DNA of 64,000 bases, from NCBI GenBank assembly GCA_014529385.2, contig CM043970.1, positions 45,042,279-45,106,278 on the forward strand, given 5' to 3'. The DNA comes from Adiantum capillus-veneris. Taxonomy: Eukaryota > Streptophyta > Polypodiopsida > Polypodiales > Pteridaceae. Positions 12,034 through 24,014 of this stretch are shown here, piece by piece (the first letter of the stretch is position 1; every line of letters starts with the position of its first letter). The notes under the pieces are model-generated. The model did no database searches and was not told the origin of the DNA. It was given only the letters and a program-made list of their open reading frames with translations. A program made the position numbers and the translations under genes.

Positions 12034-14621
12034 TGATAGCCATTTTTTGGCTTTCCATAGTGGCCATAGTAAGCTACCTCACCCTATCAAATCACTCAAA
12101 CACTATGGCTATCCCTACCATTTCATTATATATAGGCGTATGTGAGTTAGGGAACTTTCCCCATATTTTCTTTAAAACCCTCAGCTAGCTAGTCACTGGG
12201 CTAGTTGAGCCAAAAAAATAAAAAAAATAAAAATTATAAGTATATTATGGCCCATTTGTGTGTAAATATTTCATTGTATTTAGGGCTTAAATAAAAGATT
12301 TTTTCATAATTATTTTGATATTTATTTAAATATTTCTACCTAGGTGTGTGTTATTTATGCTCTGTACATTGCCTCACCATTACCACAATTTTTCTTACCA
12401 TTTTTCATACTCTTTATTTCATATAAAAATATTTTCATGTAAGCTTCTCTTATATTTGGTGTAACTCCACCCCAACAAAAATCCAAAAAAACTAGTTTTA
12501 TTTATGTGTATATTTTTCACTATTGTGATTTTTCCCTTCCTACATCTATTTTGTTTTTTTCTAAAAAATTAGAACACCAAAAATATTTATCTTTTTATGG
12601 TAGCCTCATAATGAGAGAGATTTATTTTGACCCCTTTATATTTTTTCCACTTATATTATTTATATTTGACATGTACATATTTTTTAGACCCCTCAATATT
12701 TGATTTTCTTAGTTGTACTATTCACTTATATCCTAATCTCAACAATATCTTCAATTATAGACTTACCAAATAAGGTCAAGGGTAGGTGGCATGCATACAT
12801 GCACTATGGAGGGCTCACTCTTGGAGGTATTCAAAAGAATCATCCAAAGAAGGACCCCACAAGGACCTTTGCAGTGGAAAAAAACGGTCGATTTTGCTGA
12901 ATTTTTAAAGTTCACTTGCTCTCCGAATTTGAAAAAGTGATACAAACAAAAGTTGTAGCTCGTGGGCTGAACTTTTGCCTCAAATTTTTTCATATTTTTT
13001 TGAGCTACGAGCTGTGAGCTATGATTTTTTTAGTGGACCCCAGTTTTCCCATGCTATGCAGCCACACTCTCTCTTCCACTTTATCATTTTCCTCTTTCAC
13101 ACACACTTCTCCACTCATCATCCCCATCTCTCTCACCACTCCTCTCTGCACACTACTCACCTTCTCCTCAACCTTGAAGAATAAGAGAAACCATGGTGAA
13201 CTCATACCTCCCACACACAATTCCATTCCAAAATTGACCACCTAGTCTCATTTTTCCTCCTCCAAATTACCCATATCTATCAAAAAACCACAAAATTCAG
13301 CCTCTTCTCTTAAAAGACAGCATCATGGTGGTTGATTACTCAGCTTCAATTAGCTTGTCTCTCAAGGAAGGTCAAGAGTGGAGAAAAAATGTACCGTCAA
13401 AGCTAGTGGACCGTCAACAAGCGTCAAAATTGGCCCTACTCAAGACACTTGGAGCATCAACCTTGTAAGAAATCCACCTTTTCTTACCTCTTAAGAGTTT
13501 TTCTTCCTTATTTGTATCCTACATGGATACTCCCATTGTAAATATCCAATTCCATTTGTAAATTAATACTAACTCTACTAACACTAACCCACTATGAAAA
13601 GTCCTATCACCTCCATTTCTCTCCTCTCTCTTTCCCCACCAACTTCTTGATAATTCCAAGCAAAAGAAATTAGATAAATTGCTGAAAATCTAACCCAACC
13701 ATGGTTAGAGGAGTAACCCTGGCCTTCAAAATTGCTATAAAAGGAGGGTGTAGCTAGCATAAAAGGGGGGAGCCATAAGCAAGAGCACTATGCTATAGCT
13801 TGAGAAGCCAAGCTCAACCTCTCTAGAAGGAGCTCTTGAGTGGAAGCTCATTGTCTTATGCATGTGCATGTGTTGTAATAGGGGATTAGCAAGGGAACTC
13901 TATGCCATTGTAAGGGAGAGAGAGTGATAATTCAATTGAGAGTAGGAAATCTATCATTTCTCCTACTAGTGTAAGCCCAACATTTGCTGAATCAAGGAGG
14001 GTGGATTTGGACTAAGCTTGGATACTTTGTCTCCCTTCCAACGTGAAGTAATGGACAACAATGATGCGTAAGTGTCTTGGTGTTTTTTGTTAAGTTCTTG
14101 ATAGCTTGTCTCTGGTGTTGTCATCAATCTAGCCATAAATCCCACATACTGTAAGAGGGCGACAGGGTGGAGAGGACTCCCCTGGCCTTAAGACAGTGAT
14201 TGGGGTGGCTTTTCTTGTGATGTGTTGTGGTGAAATTTACGCAAGCTATGTTGAACAAATACTAATCTCACTTTGATTTGTCATGACAGATTTGTAAGAA
14301 GGTATTAATGTAACAAGCACCCCCTCCCCCTTTCTCTCTCTTTCTTACATATATAATTGTGTTTGCTTGATCATTGCCGATACGTTTCAAAGCAGCCCGA
14401 GCACTATCTCTCTCTCTCTCTCTCCCTCTCTCTCTCTCTCTCTTTACGCGTCCTAGTTCGCATCCAAAACTAGGTGGTGTCCCAAATTTGTGTACGGTTA
14501 GGTTGCGGGTTTGTGTGTGTGTTTGTTGTTTTTTTTCCAACCCCAACCCAATTGAGCAGCACGGGAGCCTTGAAGGGTGTCTAGAGGTTTCTCGTCTTGT
14601 TGCCCGCCCCGGACCGCCTCA
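12034..14621 (+). repeat. 3' LTR of element A (2588 bp)
   Basis: It starts TGATAGCC and ends ACCGCCTCA. Its reverse complement aligns with the LTRs of element C along its whole length, including a CT/GA microsatellite at about 14405-14444 and the motif around the CCCTGTCGCCCTCTTACA block. The final bases tgcccgccccggaccgcctca match the equivalent ends of B and C. Confidence 0.85.
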
Positions 14622-14798
14622 TCGCATGTGCCTTGTCCGGTCATCCAGAGTCTGGGTGTCCACTGACTTGTATATCTTATACATAGCATAAGTGTATAGG
14701 AGGCTGCTCAGTCTTTGAGTCTCCCCACCCATATCTGTGTGTCGTGTGTCTCCTTCTCTCTCTTACTCTCCGTCTATGGTGCTCTCCGATCCCCTTCA
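14622..14798 (+). repeat. Remnant of copia 5' LTR
   Basis: The segment ends ...gatccccttca two bases before the PBS. It is pyrimidine-rich near its end (ctccttctctctcttactctcc), as usual for the last part of plant copia LTRs. Its left part is cut off by element A at 14621, and no second full copy is available to fix its length. Confidence 0.6.
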
Positions 14799-14800
14799 AT

Positions 14801-14812
14801 TGGTATCAGAGC
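14801..14812 (+). other. Primer-binding site, initiator-Met tRNA
   Basis: Tggtatcagagc is the exact complement of the 3' end of plant initiator tRNA-Met, the standard primer of plant copia elements. The PBS fixes the 5' LTR end at about 14798. Confidence 0.9.
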
Positions 14813-16126
14813 GACAGGTGTGAGAGCATAGATGGACAGCTTCGCAATGAACTCATCGGCTATGGCGGAGAGGTCACAGATTTAGGCAAAGAAATAGAGA
14901 AGGCTTGTGGACATCCATACAAAGGCTTGCAGGAGAGTTCTCAGGAGCTTCCTAGTGCTCACAGACCAATCCACAGTTCCTCTACAGATCAGCCCACTGT
15001 GTACAACATCTTCCCTCTTCTCGGCAAGCTTTGCAACGGCTACATCGGCAACAGATTGGAGCTTGGAGCTTCCATAGACATGGAAGCGTTGTGAGATTGA
15101 TGCATTCAGCTCACGCATCGAGGTGGGAAGTGAGTTTGAGCCTCTCTATGAGCTCAAAGAAGCACAGAAGAAAGTCGTTCAGTTTTTGACAGTTTGACAG
15201 CAGTCTACTGTTTTGCTCATAACTTGAGCTACAAAGCTTCGATTCCAAAACTTTTTGTTCAAAACGGAGCTGGCTTCAAGCTCTACGACTTTGTAGAAGG
15301 AATCGTTTTCTGATTCGAAGTGTAGGTGGGTCTGAAATTAAAAATACAGAGACTATTTTTCAGGACATTTTTGGGCTCTGTTGTTTTCTTTACTGTAGAC
15401 AGCTTACCCGTGCACACTGCAGGTAGCAGGCACATATGAGGTGTTACAAGATCGGGTTTGACTCCTAGGTATAGGTTGAGTCTAGTACTCCCACAGGTGT
15501 TGCTAGTTGCAGTTGAGTGGTTCTTCTGCACTGTGTGGCTTGCATACATGTTCTTTGAGCGGGTAATGCTCTATTTATGCTTATGTGGTGAGCAGTAGAT
15601 CTTGTGAGCAAGTGCAGAGGCTGGTTGTGGATGACATGTATGGTCACTTGTGGTACTCTTTGTGAGCATTTGTTGGACACAAGTTTGCAGAGCTTATGCA
15701 TGTATGTTGCGTGTAGTTTGATGCGCATTGATTGCTCATTGTATTGAGCTTGCAGGACAATGGTTATTTTGTGTTGATAGCCATTGTGCGTCGAAACTCT
15801 GGAAAAAATTTCCCAGGAGTTTTATGCGTATCATTTATGCAATCTAGGTAGAGATTGCGGGTTGCACTCAGCATTTGCGTGCGGTGTTCTCTGCAGGTGG
15901 GAGATTTGTGCATGTGTATGCATCGATACCGCACAGTGTGGGCTTGGTGATTAGCTTACAGATTGCAATGTGATATGAGAGCAGGCAAGGCTTGTGTTGA
16001 CATTGCGGGAGCTCTATTTTTTAGTGTGTCTCACAGGTTTTACATTGTGTTTCTATCCATATTTGTAGACAGTTTCCAGGTGTTGTTGGTGAGGTGGTTT
16101 TGCTATCTAGCTTGCTACTTGTGCTC
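14813..16126 (+). other. Copia untranslated leader
   Basis: About 1.3 kb between PBS and the gag start. Frames here (for example 116 codons spanning 14744-15094) run across the LTR end and PBS and are not genes. I see no conserved motif. Confidence 0.55.
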
Positions 16127-17136
16127 ATGGCAGAGACAGGTGATCGATCAGATTGTGATCTCTCACAGATGCGTGTGTTTGATGGGTCAGACTTTGCGGC
16201 ATGGAGAGATTGTATGCTTGATGCACTGACACAGCGAGGGTTGTATCAACCATTGAGTGGTGATGCAGGTAGATCTTCAAACATGTCTGACGATCAGTGG
16301 CAGGAGCTAGAGGAGATAGCACTATCTATGCTCTCTTTCCGGAATCTATATATGCTCTTGTTATGTATGAGACTACTTTGAGAGCACTTTGGCGCAGATT
16401 ACATGATATGTATGATAGATCTAAGTCATCAAGAACTCGTGTGAGACATGTACATTCACGAGTACGCCGACAAGTGACATGTTGGTATTGTGGTCATTCT
16501 GGACACGTTAGACGGCGCTGTTTTCGTCGTATGCGACATCGTAGGAGACATGGCGGTCTCATAGATGTATGTAGTGATGCCATGGACTTAGTTGCTTTGA
16601 CAGTTGAGGCAGATGTAGTGTCGGAGTATACTAGTGACGAGGATGTCACTTTTACCTCGAGCTATGCACAAGATGCTCTACATGTGGATAGTGCACTCCC
16701 TTCGCAGTGGTTGCTAGACACAGATGCTATGTTTCATGTCACGTCGGATCGTGAATGGTTTTGTAGCTATTCTAGCGGGATGCTTGGCAGTGTACGTTTG
16801 ACCGATGGATCGGTGCATGCGATAGTAGGTGCAGGAGATGTGAGACTATCATTACCGAGTGGTGCATCTTACTTGTTACGACATGTGCGTCATGTGCCAG
16901 ATTTGATGATGAGTTTGATCTCTGTTGGTCAGCTCAGGGATAGTGGATGTCGGGTATCGCTGCTTGAGCGATCTTTTGCGTTGCATTTGGGTTCGCTAGT
17001 GATTGCGAGAGGTGCTAGAGTTGGCACATGGTACACATTGCACGTAGTACTGGTGCGAGATGGTCGAGTCTCAATCTTGTTACAACCATACAGAGAGAGA
17101 GAGACCCAGACAGTCTCTTTTTCTCATGGGTTATAG
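16127..17136 (+). pseudogene. gag: Copia gag-protease, frameshifted, with altered protease site
   Basis: The start MAETGDRSDCD leads into a copia gag (FDGSDFAAWRDCML, DDQWQELEEIAL). At about 16325-16335 the frame shifts by one base and the gag continues as STIYALFPESIYALVMYE. A CCHC zinc knuckle follows (CWYCGHSGHVRRRC). Between the end of the gag helices and the knuckle some sequence seems missing. The protease motif WLLDTDAMFHV stands where copia has WxLD(S/T)GA, so the active-site Gly is Asp and the enzyme should be dead. The pre-integrase segment (GTWYTLHV) ends shortly before the stop at 17134-17136. The frameshift, altered active site and missing integrase show a non-functional copy. 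Confidence 0.8.
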
Positions 17137-17619
17137 GGTGCTTTGCATGGAGTGCAGAGTAGTGAGCTCGTTGTTCACACACTTGGGGCACGACTTGAGC
17201 AGTCACATAGAGAGGTGACTAAGTCAGGCATGCATGCTTTGCTAGTCACTGAAAAAGCAGAGTGTCAGTTGTGCGAGATACTTCTATGCACGATAGATAG
17301 GTAGAGCGGTCTTGCTCTAGTGAGTCACGACAGGAGGACGTTGTGCAAGAGTCTATGCATAAGGAGTTAGAGCATGAGAGCTCTAGTGAGTCACAGCAGA
17401 TTGAGTGGTCATGTTTGCAGTGGATGATTACAGAGGAGGCTGAGACGTCAACGATTATGCAATCATTCCTTTCTATGCTCGACAGTGAGCATGGGGATAT
17501 AGTTGTGCAGGATATGTCTTCTAGCAGACACCTAGAGTAGCTGGTGTGCTCTGAGGTTGCACGAGAGGTTGATGCGTCTTTTGCGGGCAGTCAGGAGATG
17601 AATATGGCTGACACGCCTT
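17137..17619 (+). other. Deleted/decayed copia interior
   Basis: The copia integrase and most of the RT should lie here, but only about 480 bases remain. The frame at 17343-17540 is acidic and Ser-rich and may be the inter-domain linker; no catalytic motif is visible. Confidence 0.5.
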
Positions 17620-17948
17620 GTCAGTCAGAGATGCCTATTGCCAAGGATATATATGTTGATGCATGCTCCGTAGAGCTAGCAGGGCCCGCTAGCATTGCAT
17701 TGCCATTCGGTGGTCTCATGTATGAGATGTTGATCTTGAGACCAGATATCGCAGCTCCAGTGGGAGCATTTGCAGTTTGGGTTGTCAGTCGTTTGTTGAT
17801 TGATGATGGCATAGTGCACGAGGGAGATATGCAGGTATTGCGTACATACTTGCAGTACGTGTGCGGTACATCTGGTGGTGTATGGACTTACACGGGAGCA
17901 GGACAGCCGGATGCACACGATCATAGCCAGCCAGTGGGCATCGGTTGA
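17620..17948 (+). pseudogene. C-terminal remnant of copia reverse transcriptase
   Basis: GGLMYEMLILRPDIAAPVGA corresponds to the conserved copia block around GSLMYAMxxTRPDIAxAVG, and VLRTYLQYVCGT to the following RILRYLKGT block. The catalytic part of the RT lies upstream of this block in intact elements and is absent. The RNase H that should follow is also lacking. Confidence 0.75.
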
Positions 17949-18027
17949 GAGTGGTTTTCTCTCGCCTTTTGTAGTCTTTAAACTAGGTTCCCTTGCTTAA
18001 AGGCACAATCTCCTTTAAGTGGGAGGT

Positions 18028-18044
18028 TGTTGGGGTATAGGCGC
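18028..18044 (+). repeat. Start of the copia 3' LTR, cut by element D
   Basis: A purine tract (aagtgggaggt, 18018-18027) precedes TGTTGGGGTATAG. After 17 bases the LTR of element D begins with TGATGGAGC, so D lies inside the copia 3' LTR. The remainder of the copia LTR was not found beyond D. Confidence 0.6.
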
Positions 18045-19259
18045 TGATGGAGCAAAAGATGTCGTACGCACACTCACACGCCCAAAACACTCAACACAAT
18101 ACAAGGAATTTACTTAAATTCCTCACCTCACTCACCACCACTCAAAATCTCCCTAAAAAATTCTACCTGCAAGCTCAATTCAAACTCCAAACGCCTCGAC
18201 CTACAAGCGCTTGCCTGCCCGCATACACTACAAGGTGAGTCGAGGTGATCAACATTGGACCTCACGCTTGATGGTGACCAAAATATACAAGAAAAACCAT
18301 CAAAAACCCAAAAAATCCAGCCACAAAAGGCCACTCTCAAACCATTGCAAAGCCTTCACCAAACTCCACTCTGTTGGACTATTTGGAGTAGCGCCAACCC
18401 TAATGGCACCGATACAGGGTCACATAGTCTTGCAGAAATCCGCACCTTCTTCCCTCAATTCCTTGCACACACATATCCATGGAAACCTCAGAACTTCCAT
18501 AGACTCTCCCAAGTGCAAAATTGAAGAGATAAAGCTCTCATTCACTCCTCCATACACTCGAAAACAGGACGGGAACGCAACGGGACTGCACTAGACGGAA
18601 CCCTGCTTCCTTCCCTACACAGAGAGGTGAAAGTGCCAAAACTTGGAATCCAAAATTCTCTATCCGCCCAAGCACTCACGGAAGCGTCACTGATGTGGCA
18701 CTTTGATGCCTTTTCACACCTTTTTTGACCTTTTTTGGCCCAGTTTTGGCCAGTTATGACCCCCGGCGGGCATTTTTCGCGGGAAAAACCCCAAACGGAC
18801 TCCAAAATTCACCAAATTTTGTACACTTGATCCTCAATACCCAAAGCACTTTTCCACATCCCCACATTCTATTTTTGACCACTTCTAGGGCGGTGCACGC
18901 ATCACCGCAAATCAGGCACCGTAAATAGACAGTTACTGCATGTTTCAAACTTCTCGAGCGGGATGAGAGTACCCACACTTGTCACTTGCATTATTTACAT
19001 TCTAGGAAGCTCAAAAACATTATATAGGGCCAAAATAATTGACCTAGAAACATATCCAAGGCCCCGATACCCTATCCAAGCATGTACGTATGCTCGACTG
19101 CCAACATGCAAGCATGCATATTTACAATGTGCACACGTTGCACCTTTTTTCGAACTTGAAACCACTTTGAAAATCTCCCAAATGCATGTATTTACATATT
19201 CTTGTACATATTACCATGCATATAAACGCTACTTTGTACACGCCAAAAGAGGTCTATCA
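18045..19259 (-). repeat. 3' LTR of element D (1215 bp)
   Basis: Plus-strand termini are TGATGGAGC and GGTCTATCA, an inverted TGAT/ATCA pair. It aligns throughout with 47680-48907, and both copies break off at the same bases, which fixes the boundaries. Confidence 0.85.
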
Positions 19260-19273
19260 TCATTGCCCACCCT

Positions 19274-20800
19274 CTAGGTAGAGCATTTATGCTCAACCAA
19301 GAGACTATTTGCATCTGGAACCACATTCCTCGCAAAATATTTCTTCAGTCTATAACCATTTATTCTATAGCGCAAACGTTCACCAGACAATTTTTCCAAC
19401 TCATAGGTGCCATTATAAAATACATGCTTCACTCTGTATGGACCCAACCATTTGTCCCTCAATTTCTTCTAAAAAGTAAAATCCAAGCGAGAATCATACT
19501 TCATCACCAAATCTCCTTCTTTGATCTCTTTCTCTGGCAGCATTTTATTCATTTTCTCCATCCTTGTCTTTGCTTGTTGAAGATAATAATCACTGGCTTT
19601 CTCTCTATTCATTCGTAGCAACTCTAGATAAAGAATTCTTTCTTGCAACTTGTCATTATGCTCACCTTGCATTTTGCACAACAACTTCAAGGCGTCCAAC
19701 TGCACTTGTATGGGCATAAGAGCTTCCTTACCATATAAACAAGTTCATATGGTGTAAACTGTGTTGACACTCTATACGTAGTTCTATAAGTCCACAAACA
19801 CTTTTCCAAGTTTAAGTCCCACTCTTTAGGATGCTCTCTAGCATACTTTGATAGCATCTTCACAATTTGACCATTGCAGTTCTCAACCAGCCCATTGCAT
19901 TGTGGGTAGTAAGGAGAAGAATGCCTATGCTGAATTTTCAATTTCTCCATGAGAGCAGCAACAAGTTTTCCCCTAAACCCTGGTCCACGATCAGAAATGA
20001 TAACCATAGGAGCTCCAAACCTGCAACACACTTGTTCATATAAAAAAGAGGCCACTCTTCCTGCTGTTACATCTTTTACTGCTCTTGCCTCAACCCATTT
20101 TGTCAAATAGTCCACAGCCACAAGGATATACCTTTTGCCATTGTTGGTCCTCGGCATTGGACCTACAGCATCTACTCCCCATTTTGCAAATGCATCAAAA
20201 GACATTATAGCTTTCTGAGGCTCAGCCAAAAGCTTTCGATTTGCAAACACTTGGCATTCATGGCATGACTTGCACAAAAAATAAGCATCTCTCATCATAG
20301 AGGGCCAATAGTAACCTGCTCCTAAAACACGAAAGACAACCTGATCCTTGCCTTGATGGCCTGTTTCTTCATGGCAGTGCTCCAAAATCAAGCCTCTCTT
20401 CTTTGTACGGCACTTTTCTGAAAATGCTATCCTTGCCATAAAGCATGAGATCTTCACCTACCAATGTGTAGTTTCTTGCTTTTGCAACTATTCTCTGACG
20501 CCGAACTTTTGACATGCCCTCTGGACATTGCCCTTTACCAAGAAATACTTCTACATCTTGCAATGATTCCCTTCCTGCATACAAGGCTTCCTTGACCTTT
20601 AAAGGAGCTATCAAGGCATCCAACTTGTCCCTATCCAACTCATCAGCTTCTTTATTCTGCTCACGAGGAACATGCTTAAACTGTATCTTCCCAAACTCTT
20701 GCAAAAGCTTCTTGATGCCATAGAACCACTTCTTCAAATTGTCTTTCTTAACATTCCACAAACCAAGCAACTGATTCATGACTGCTGTCTGGTGGGCTTT
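19274..20800 (-). pseudogene. pol: Gypsy Pol fragment (second RNase H tail and integrase), frameshifted
   Basis: From the 5' side: end of the archaeal-type RNase H (NQLLGLW, PREQNKEADEL), linker, integrase zinc finger (HCHEETGH ... CKSCHEC), core (WGVDAVGP, SDRGPGF, NGLVENCN) and tail (WLGPYRV, RINGYRLKKYF). Frames change near 20410 and 19717 and again near 19465, so it cannot be translated as one protein. The aspartates and glutamate of the integrase core are present. A recent Tat-like lineage distinct from A/B/C is likely. Confidence 0.8.
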
Positions 20801-23800
20801 GGGGTTGATCTCTGCTTTGATCTGGCTTGGTGCAATCTTGGTGTCTGTCTGACGATATATGTTTTGCCAACGACGGCCCTTCACTGTTGTTAAGAGCATC
20901 TATGATCCTCCTCAGTTAGACTGCTGGTCTTGCGACTATTGCGTCTTAATCTTGTTGGCAAAATAGAGTTTAACCTCTCTTTTTTTAACATTGACCATGT
21001 AGTGATCAATTGTCATTGCTGGTTTGTCTGTAGCATGACAAGCTTATCGATGCGAATGTCCTGTCTAGCTTTCCACTTATTCATCAGATACAGCATCATG
21101 CCTAATCCTTGTTTGAAGATTCAACAGTGCCCTACCCATCTACTCAATCATCATAGTTCTGGTTGTGATGCACCCGTGCTTAAAGATTAAAAGCCCTTGC
21201 ATGTGTGGTTGTCGAGCTGGTTTCAGTGCAGTGTACAACTCGATACCATGATCTATTTGTCACTCAAGTCGGAAACTCTGATCTGCCCATCAACAACAAC
21301 AGTCTTAATAACCAAGACTAATGTTGCAAAGCAACGAAACGTGGACCTTCATTCACTCTTGTTTAGATACAACACTAGGGCTCCTGCACAAACGGTGTTC
21401 TCGTATCCAACGATGTCTGTGATAACTGCCTGCCACCACAGACTTCTTCTTTTCTCATCTCTTGGCGTTTGCTTCTTTTCTCATCTCTTGGCATCTCACA
21501 CGTGTAAGAAAAGAAGTGATAGGGCTACTATCTCTGCAAGGCAGGTATATATATAGGATGAGCGATAGAGTGACTAGCTGCAGGTCCGTGAACGACTTCT
21601 ACCGCAAGGCCTACCCACCTCCCTGTGTACAAAGCAATTAGGTGATTAGCTAGTATGCCAGCATCTGAAAGAATTTGGAGCTGAAAGAAGGAGTGCGGGC
21701 TAGGTGGAGTTTCCAAGCCATAAAAGGAATTGGTACTTGAGCCAAGACCCTGATGGACGAGATAGGAACGTCTTCCACATGGTGTCATGCAGCTCCGCTG
21801 CCATGAAGAGACTTGAAGTGAGCACAAATGAAATATTATGATCTAAAACTAGAGTGCTTAAAGTGCTCTACCGTCCTGTCTTTACGGCTCGTCGATAGGA
21901 GCTACAATGAAGAAGTTATGGCAGTTTAAAGTTCAAGTCAATTGCAGATCCGTACCAGATTGGGCAACTGCATATGAGGTGACAGAAATGAAATGAATGC
22001 ACGGGCCTGAAGTGCTCACTTTGTGGAGTGCGTCGGTCTTTTCAGATCAGTGATCGAAGTTCCGGTTACCAAGATATTGGCTGATAAAGATTCACCGGGG
22101 GCCGGTTCCGCACCACCCCGGGCCGCTCGATCAATGAGCTGCAGCCAAGGTTTTGGGATGCAAAAGAGTAAGTTCTCAAGGAGAATCTGATCAAAATGTT
22201 ATTTCTTGCAGTGCATTTCTAAGCAGGGTATACTGCCACCAGCGTCACTACGACAGTTTACATGTACGTCAAGCTTGGTGTACTTCTCATAAAGTATAAA
22301 AAGTGCTTGAATAGCTTCATGTTCGGAATGCGATCTCTTGGAATGCATTGGCTGCGGGACTACTCAAGGAAGTTCTCGTGCTTGGCGATGCTTTAGTCGG
22401 TATGTATGCCCAAATGTGGTGCCCTTACGAGGGAAGCCGACCGCTAAAAGGACACCCAACTTAACCAAGTGGCAAGGCTGCCCAGAAGCCAAGGGGGCTA
22501 TGGCCGCCCAATGGAGAAGCTTGGCAAGCTTTAGCCGATGAGTATGTCTAATATGGCTTACAAAGTCATAAGGCCGCCCATATAATTAGCTTATGGCCGC
22601 CCATTAAGGGAAAAGAAGGGCTTTTGTGTGTAAAAGCAAGGAAGAAAAGAAAAGATGGCGTAGCAGGCAGCGTGGAGAGATGGCGCAGGGAAGAAATTGA
22701 TTCATAGCGGCTCGTATCGAGCTTGGATGATTGCAGCCCTGCAGCGAAATCTACTGGACATGCCATGGCGCACGGGTTCGGCTCTCTTTCCCTGCCACGT
22801 CAGCAAGAGGTGACTTTTATGCCCCCTAGCAACGACGGCGCCGTCGTTGTTGCTAAGGGAGGCAAAAAAGGCTATGAGTAGAAGGGTTTTTTTAGGGCAT
22901 AACGGGAGGAGAAAACAGAGAGGTTCGAAGGAAGGCATGAAGAGGGAAGAGCTTGGTCGAGGAAGCAAGGGGAGAGCTTGGTCGAAGGAGCAAGGAGGAA
23001 AAGCTTGAACGAAGCAAGCAAGGGAGTAAGCTTGAGGAAGCGAGGAGCACGAAAAAGAAAAGCAATAGCAAAGCTCTCTCTCTCTCTCTCCCGCTCTCTC
23101 TCATCCTCGTAAGGAGCAAAATCAAAGCTCTCTCTTTCTCAAGCTAGTTCTCGACAAGCAAGCTCCATCTCTCTCGCTCTCATTCTCGTCAAGCGAAGCT
23201 CGAAGAAGTAGAAGTGGCGAATAAGGGAAAGAGAAGCAAAGGCAAGGAGGGTTCGAAGTAGGGAAGCTCGGAGGGTCTCGCTTGCTCTCTCTCATCCACG
23301 ATAAGGAAGCTCAACTAACAAAAAGGGAACGAGGGGGAAGAGCTTGGGCATAAATCAAGGGAAACAAAGACAAAGCTCTCTCTCTTTCTCGCTCTCGTAC
23401 TTCGCTAGCAAAGGCTCGGCTATACCTCTCACGTTGGACAAGCAAGAGGAATTCTCTTCCTCTCTCTCTGTCGGCACATGAGGTGAAGCGAGGAAGGAGG
23501 AGAAGAAGGTAACGGAGCCCGACAAGACAAGGTACTCGAGAAAAAGAGAGTCAGAGCTCGGCAAGAGTCGGAGCGTGGCTTTGCAAAGGAAAATAAGGCA
23601 GTGCAAAAAGCACAAAGCAGGAAGTTACAGGATAAATGGTAATAATTGAAGTTTGATGATTGAGGTAGTGAGCAGAATCGAAGCTTGCAGAATCCATGAG
23701 GTATTTGAAGCAGTTAAAGCGGCAGAAGAAAATTTTCATCACCGTCATCATTCCGAAGATTGATTAAATAGCTTATTAAGCCCCGGTGTCGTTAACGGCC

Positions 23801-24014
23801 CGGTTAATCGTGTAAAATGGGAGCTTAAACTCCTAGTTAGCAGATGATCCAAGTGACGATGCTGTTAACAACCCTCCTTGGCTAAGGATTAAGTTGAACT
23901 CAAGCGTTAATCAATTAATTGATGATTACGATGATTTCCAGATTTAGTTGCATCTGTTGTTCTTGTTCTCTCTCTTTCACACCTCCCATAGCAAGAGGCC
24001 CGGCGCCTGCCCGG
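20801..24014. other. Unassigned, moderately GC-rich region
   Basis: No reading frame shows a recognisable family. A 26-base unit (cttcttttctcatctcttgg plus six bases) is tandemly doubled at about 21446-21497. From 22900 to 23560 the sequence is strongly purine-rich with many gaagc/aagctc motifs and CT runs, and 22380-22640 repeats ggccgcccat-type words, so it could be LTR or leader of an unidentified retroelement. I found no PBS, PPT or paired LTR to support this. Confidence 0.4.

Larger units (their letters stand above)
8835..14621 (+). mobile_element. Ty3/gypsy Tat-like LTR retrotransposon A, 5'-truncated
   Basis: The element keeps RT, both RNase H domains and integrase (8835-12005), the polypurine tract (12021-12033) and the 3' LTR (12034-14621). 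Gag, protease, primer-binding site and 5' LTR are missing: homology to sister elements B and C starts suddenly at about 8835, just upstream of the RT. Its right end abuts the remnant of a copia 5' LTR, which suggests that A inserted into that copia element and later lost its own left part. Confidence 0.85.
14622..18044 (+). mobile_element. Ty1/copia element, internally deleted and nested
   Basis: The remnant holds the end of the 5' LTR, an initiator-Met PBS, a long leader, gag with a CCHC knuckle, a protease relic, a scrap of the RT C-terminus, and the first 17 bases of the 3' LTR. Integrase and most of RT and RNase H are deleted. Element A bounds it on the left and the LTR of element D interrupts the 3' LTR. 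Codon use is GC-richer and TG-rich compared with the gypsy elements. Confidence 0.8.
18045..20800 (-). mobile_element. Ty3/gypsy element D, 5'-truncated
   Basis: On the minus strand it has the tail of the second RNase H, integrase, a short 3' untranslated stretch with a purine-rich tract (agagggtgggc), and a 1215-bp LTR. Gag, protease, RT and 5' LTR are missing. Homology to gypsy pol stops near 20800. Its protein is clearly distinct from the A/B/C family, and its LTR is the same family as the solo LTR at 47680-48907. Confidence 0.75.

Noticed and set aside
14744-15094. 116-codon frame at the copia 5' end
   Set aside because: It spans the LTR end, the primer-binding site and the untranslated leader.
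22900-23560. Purine-rich region as a gene or LTR
   Set aside because: No frame with a motif, no paired copy, no PBS or PPT beside it.
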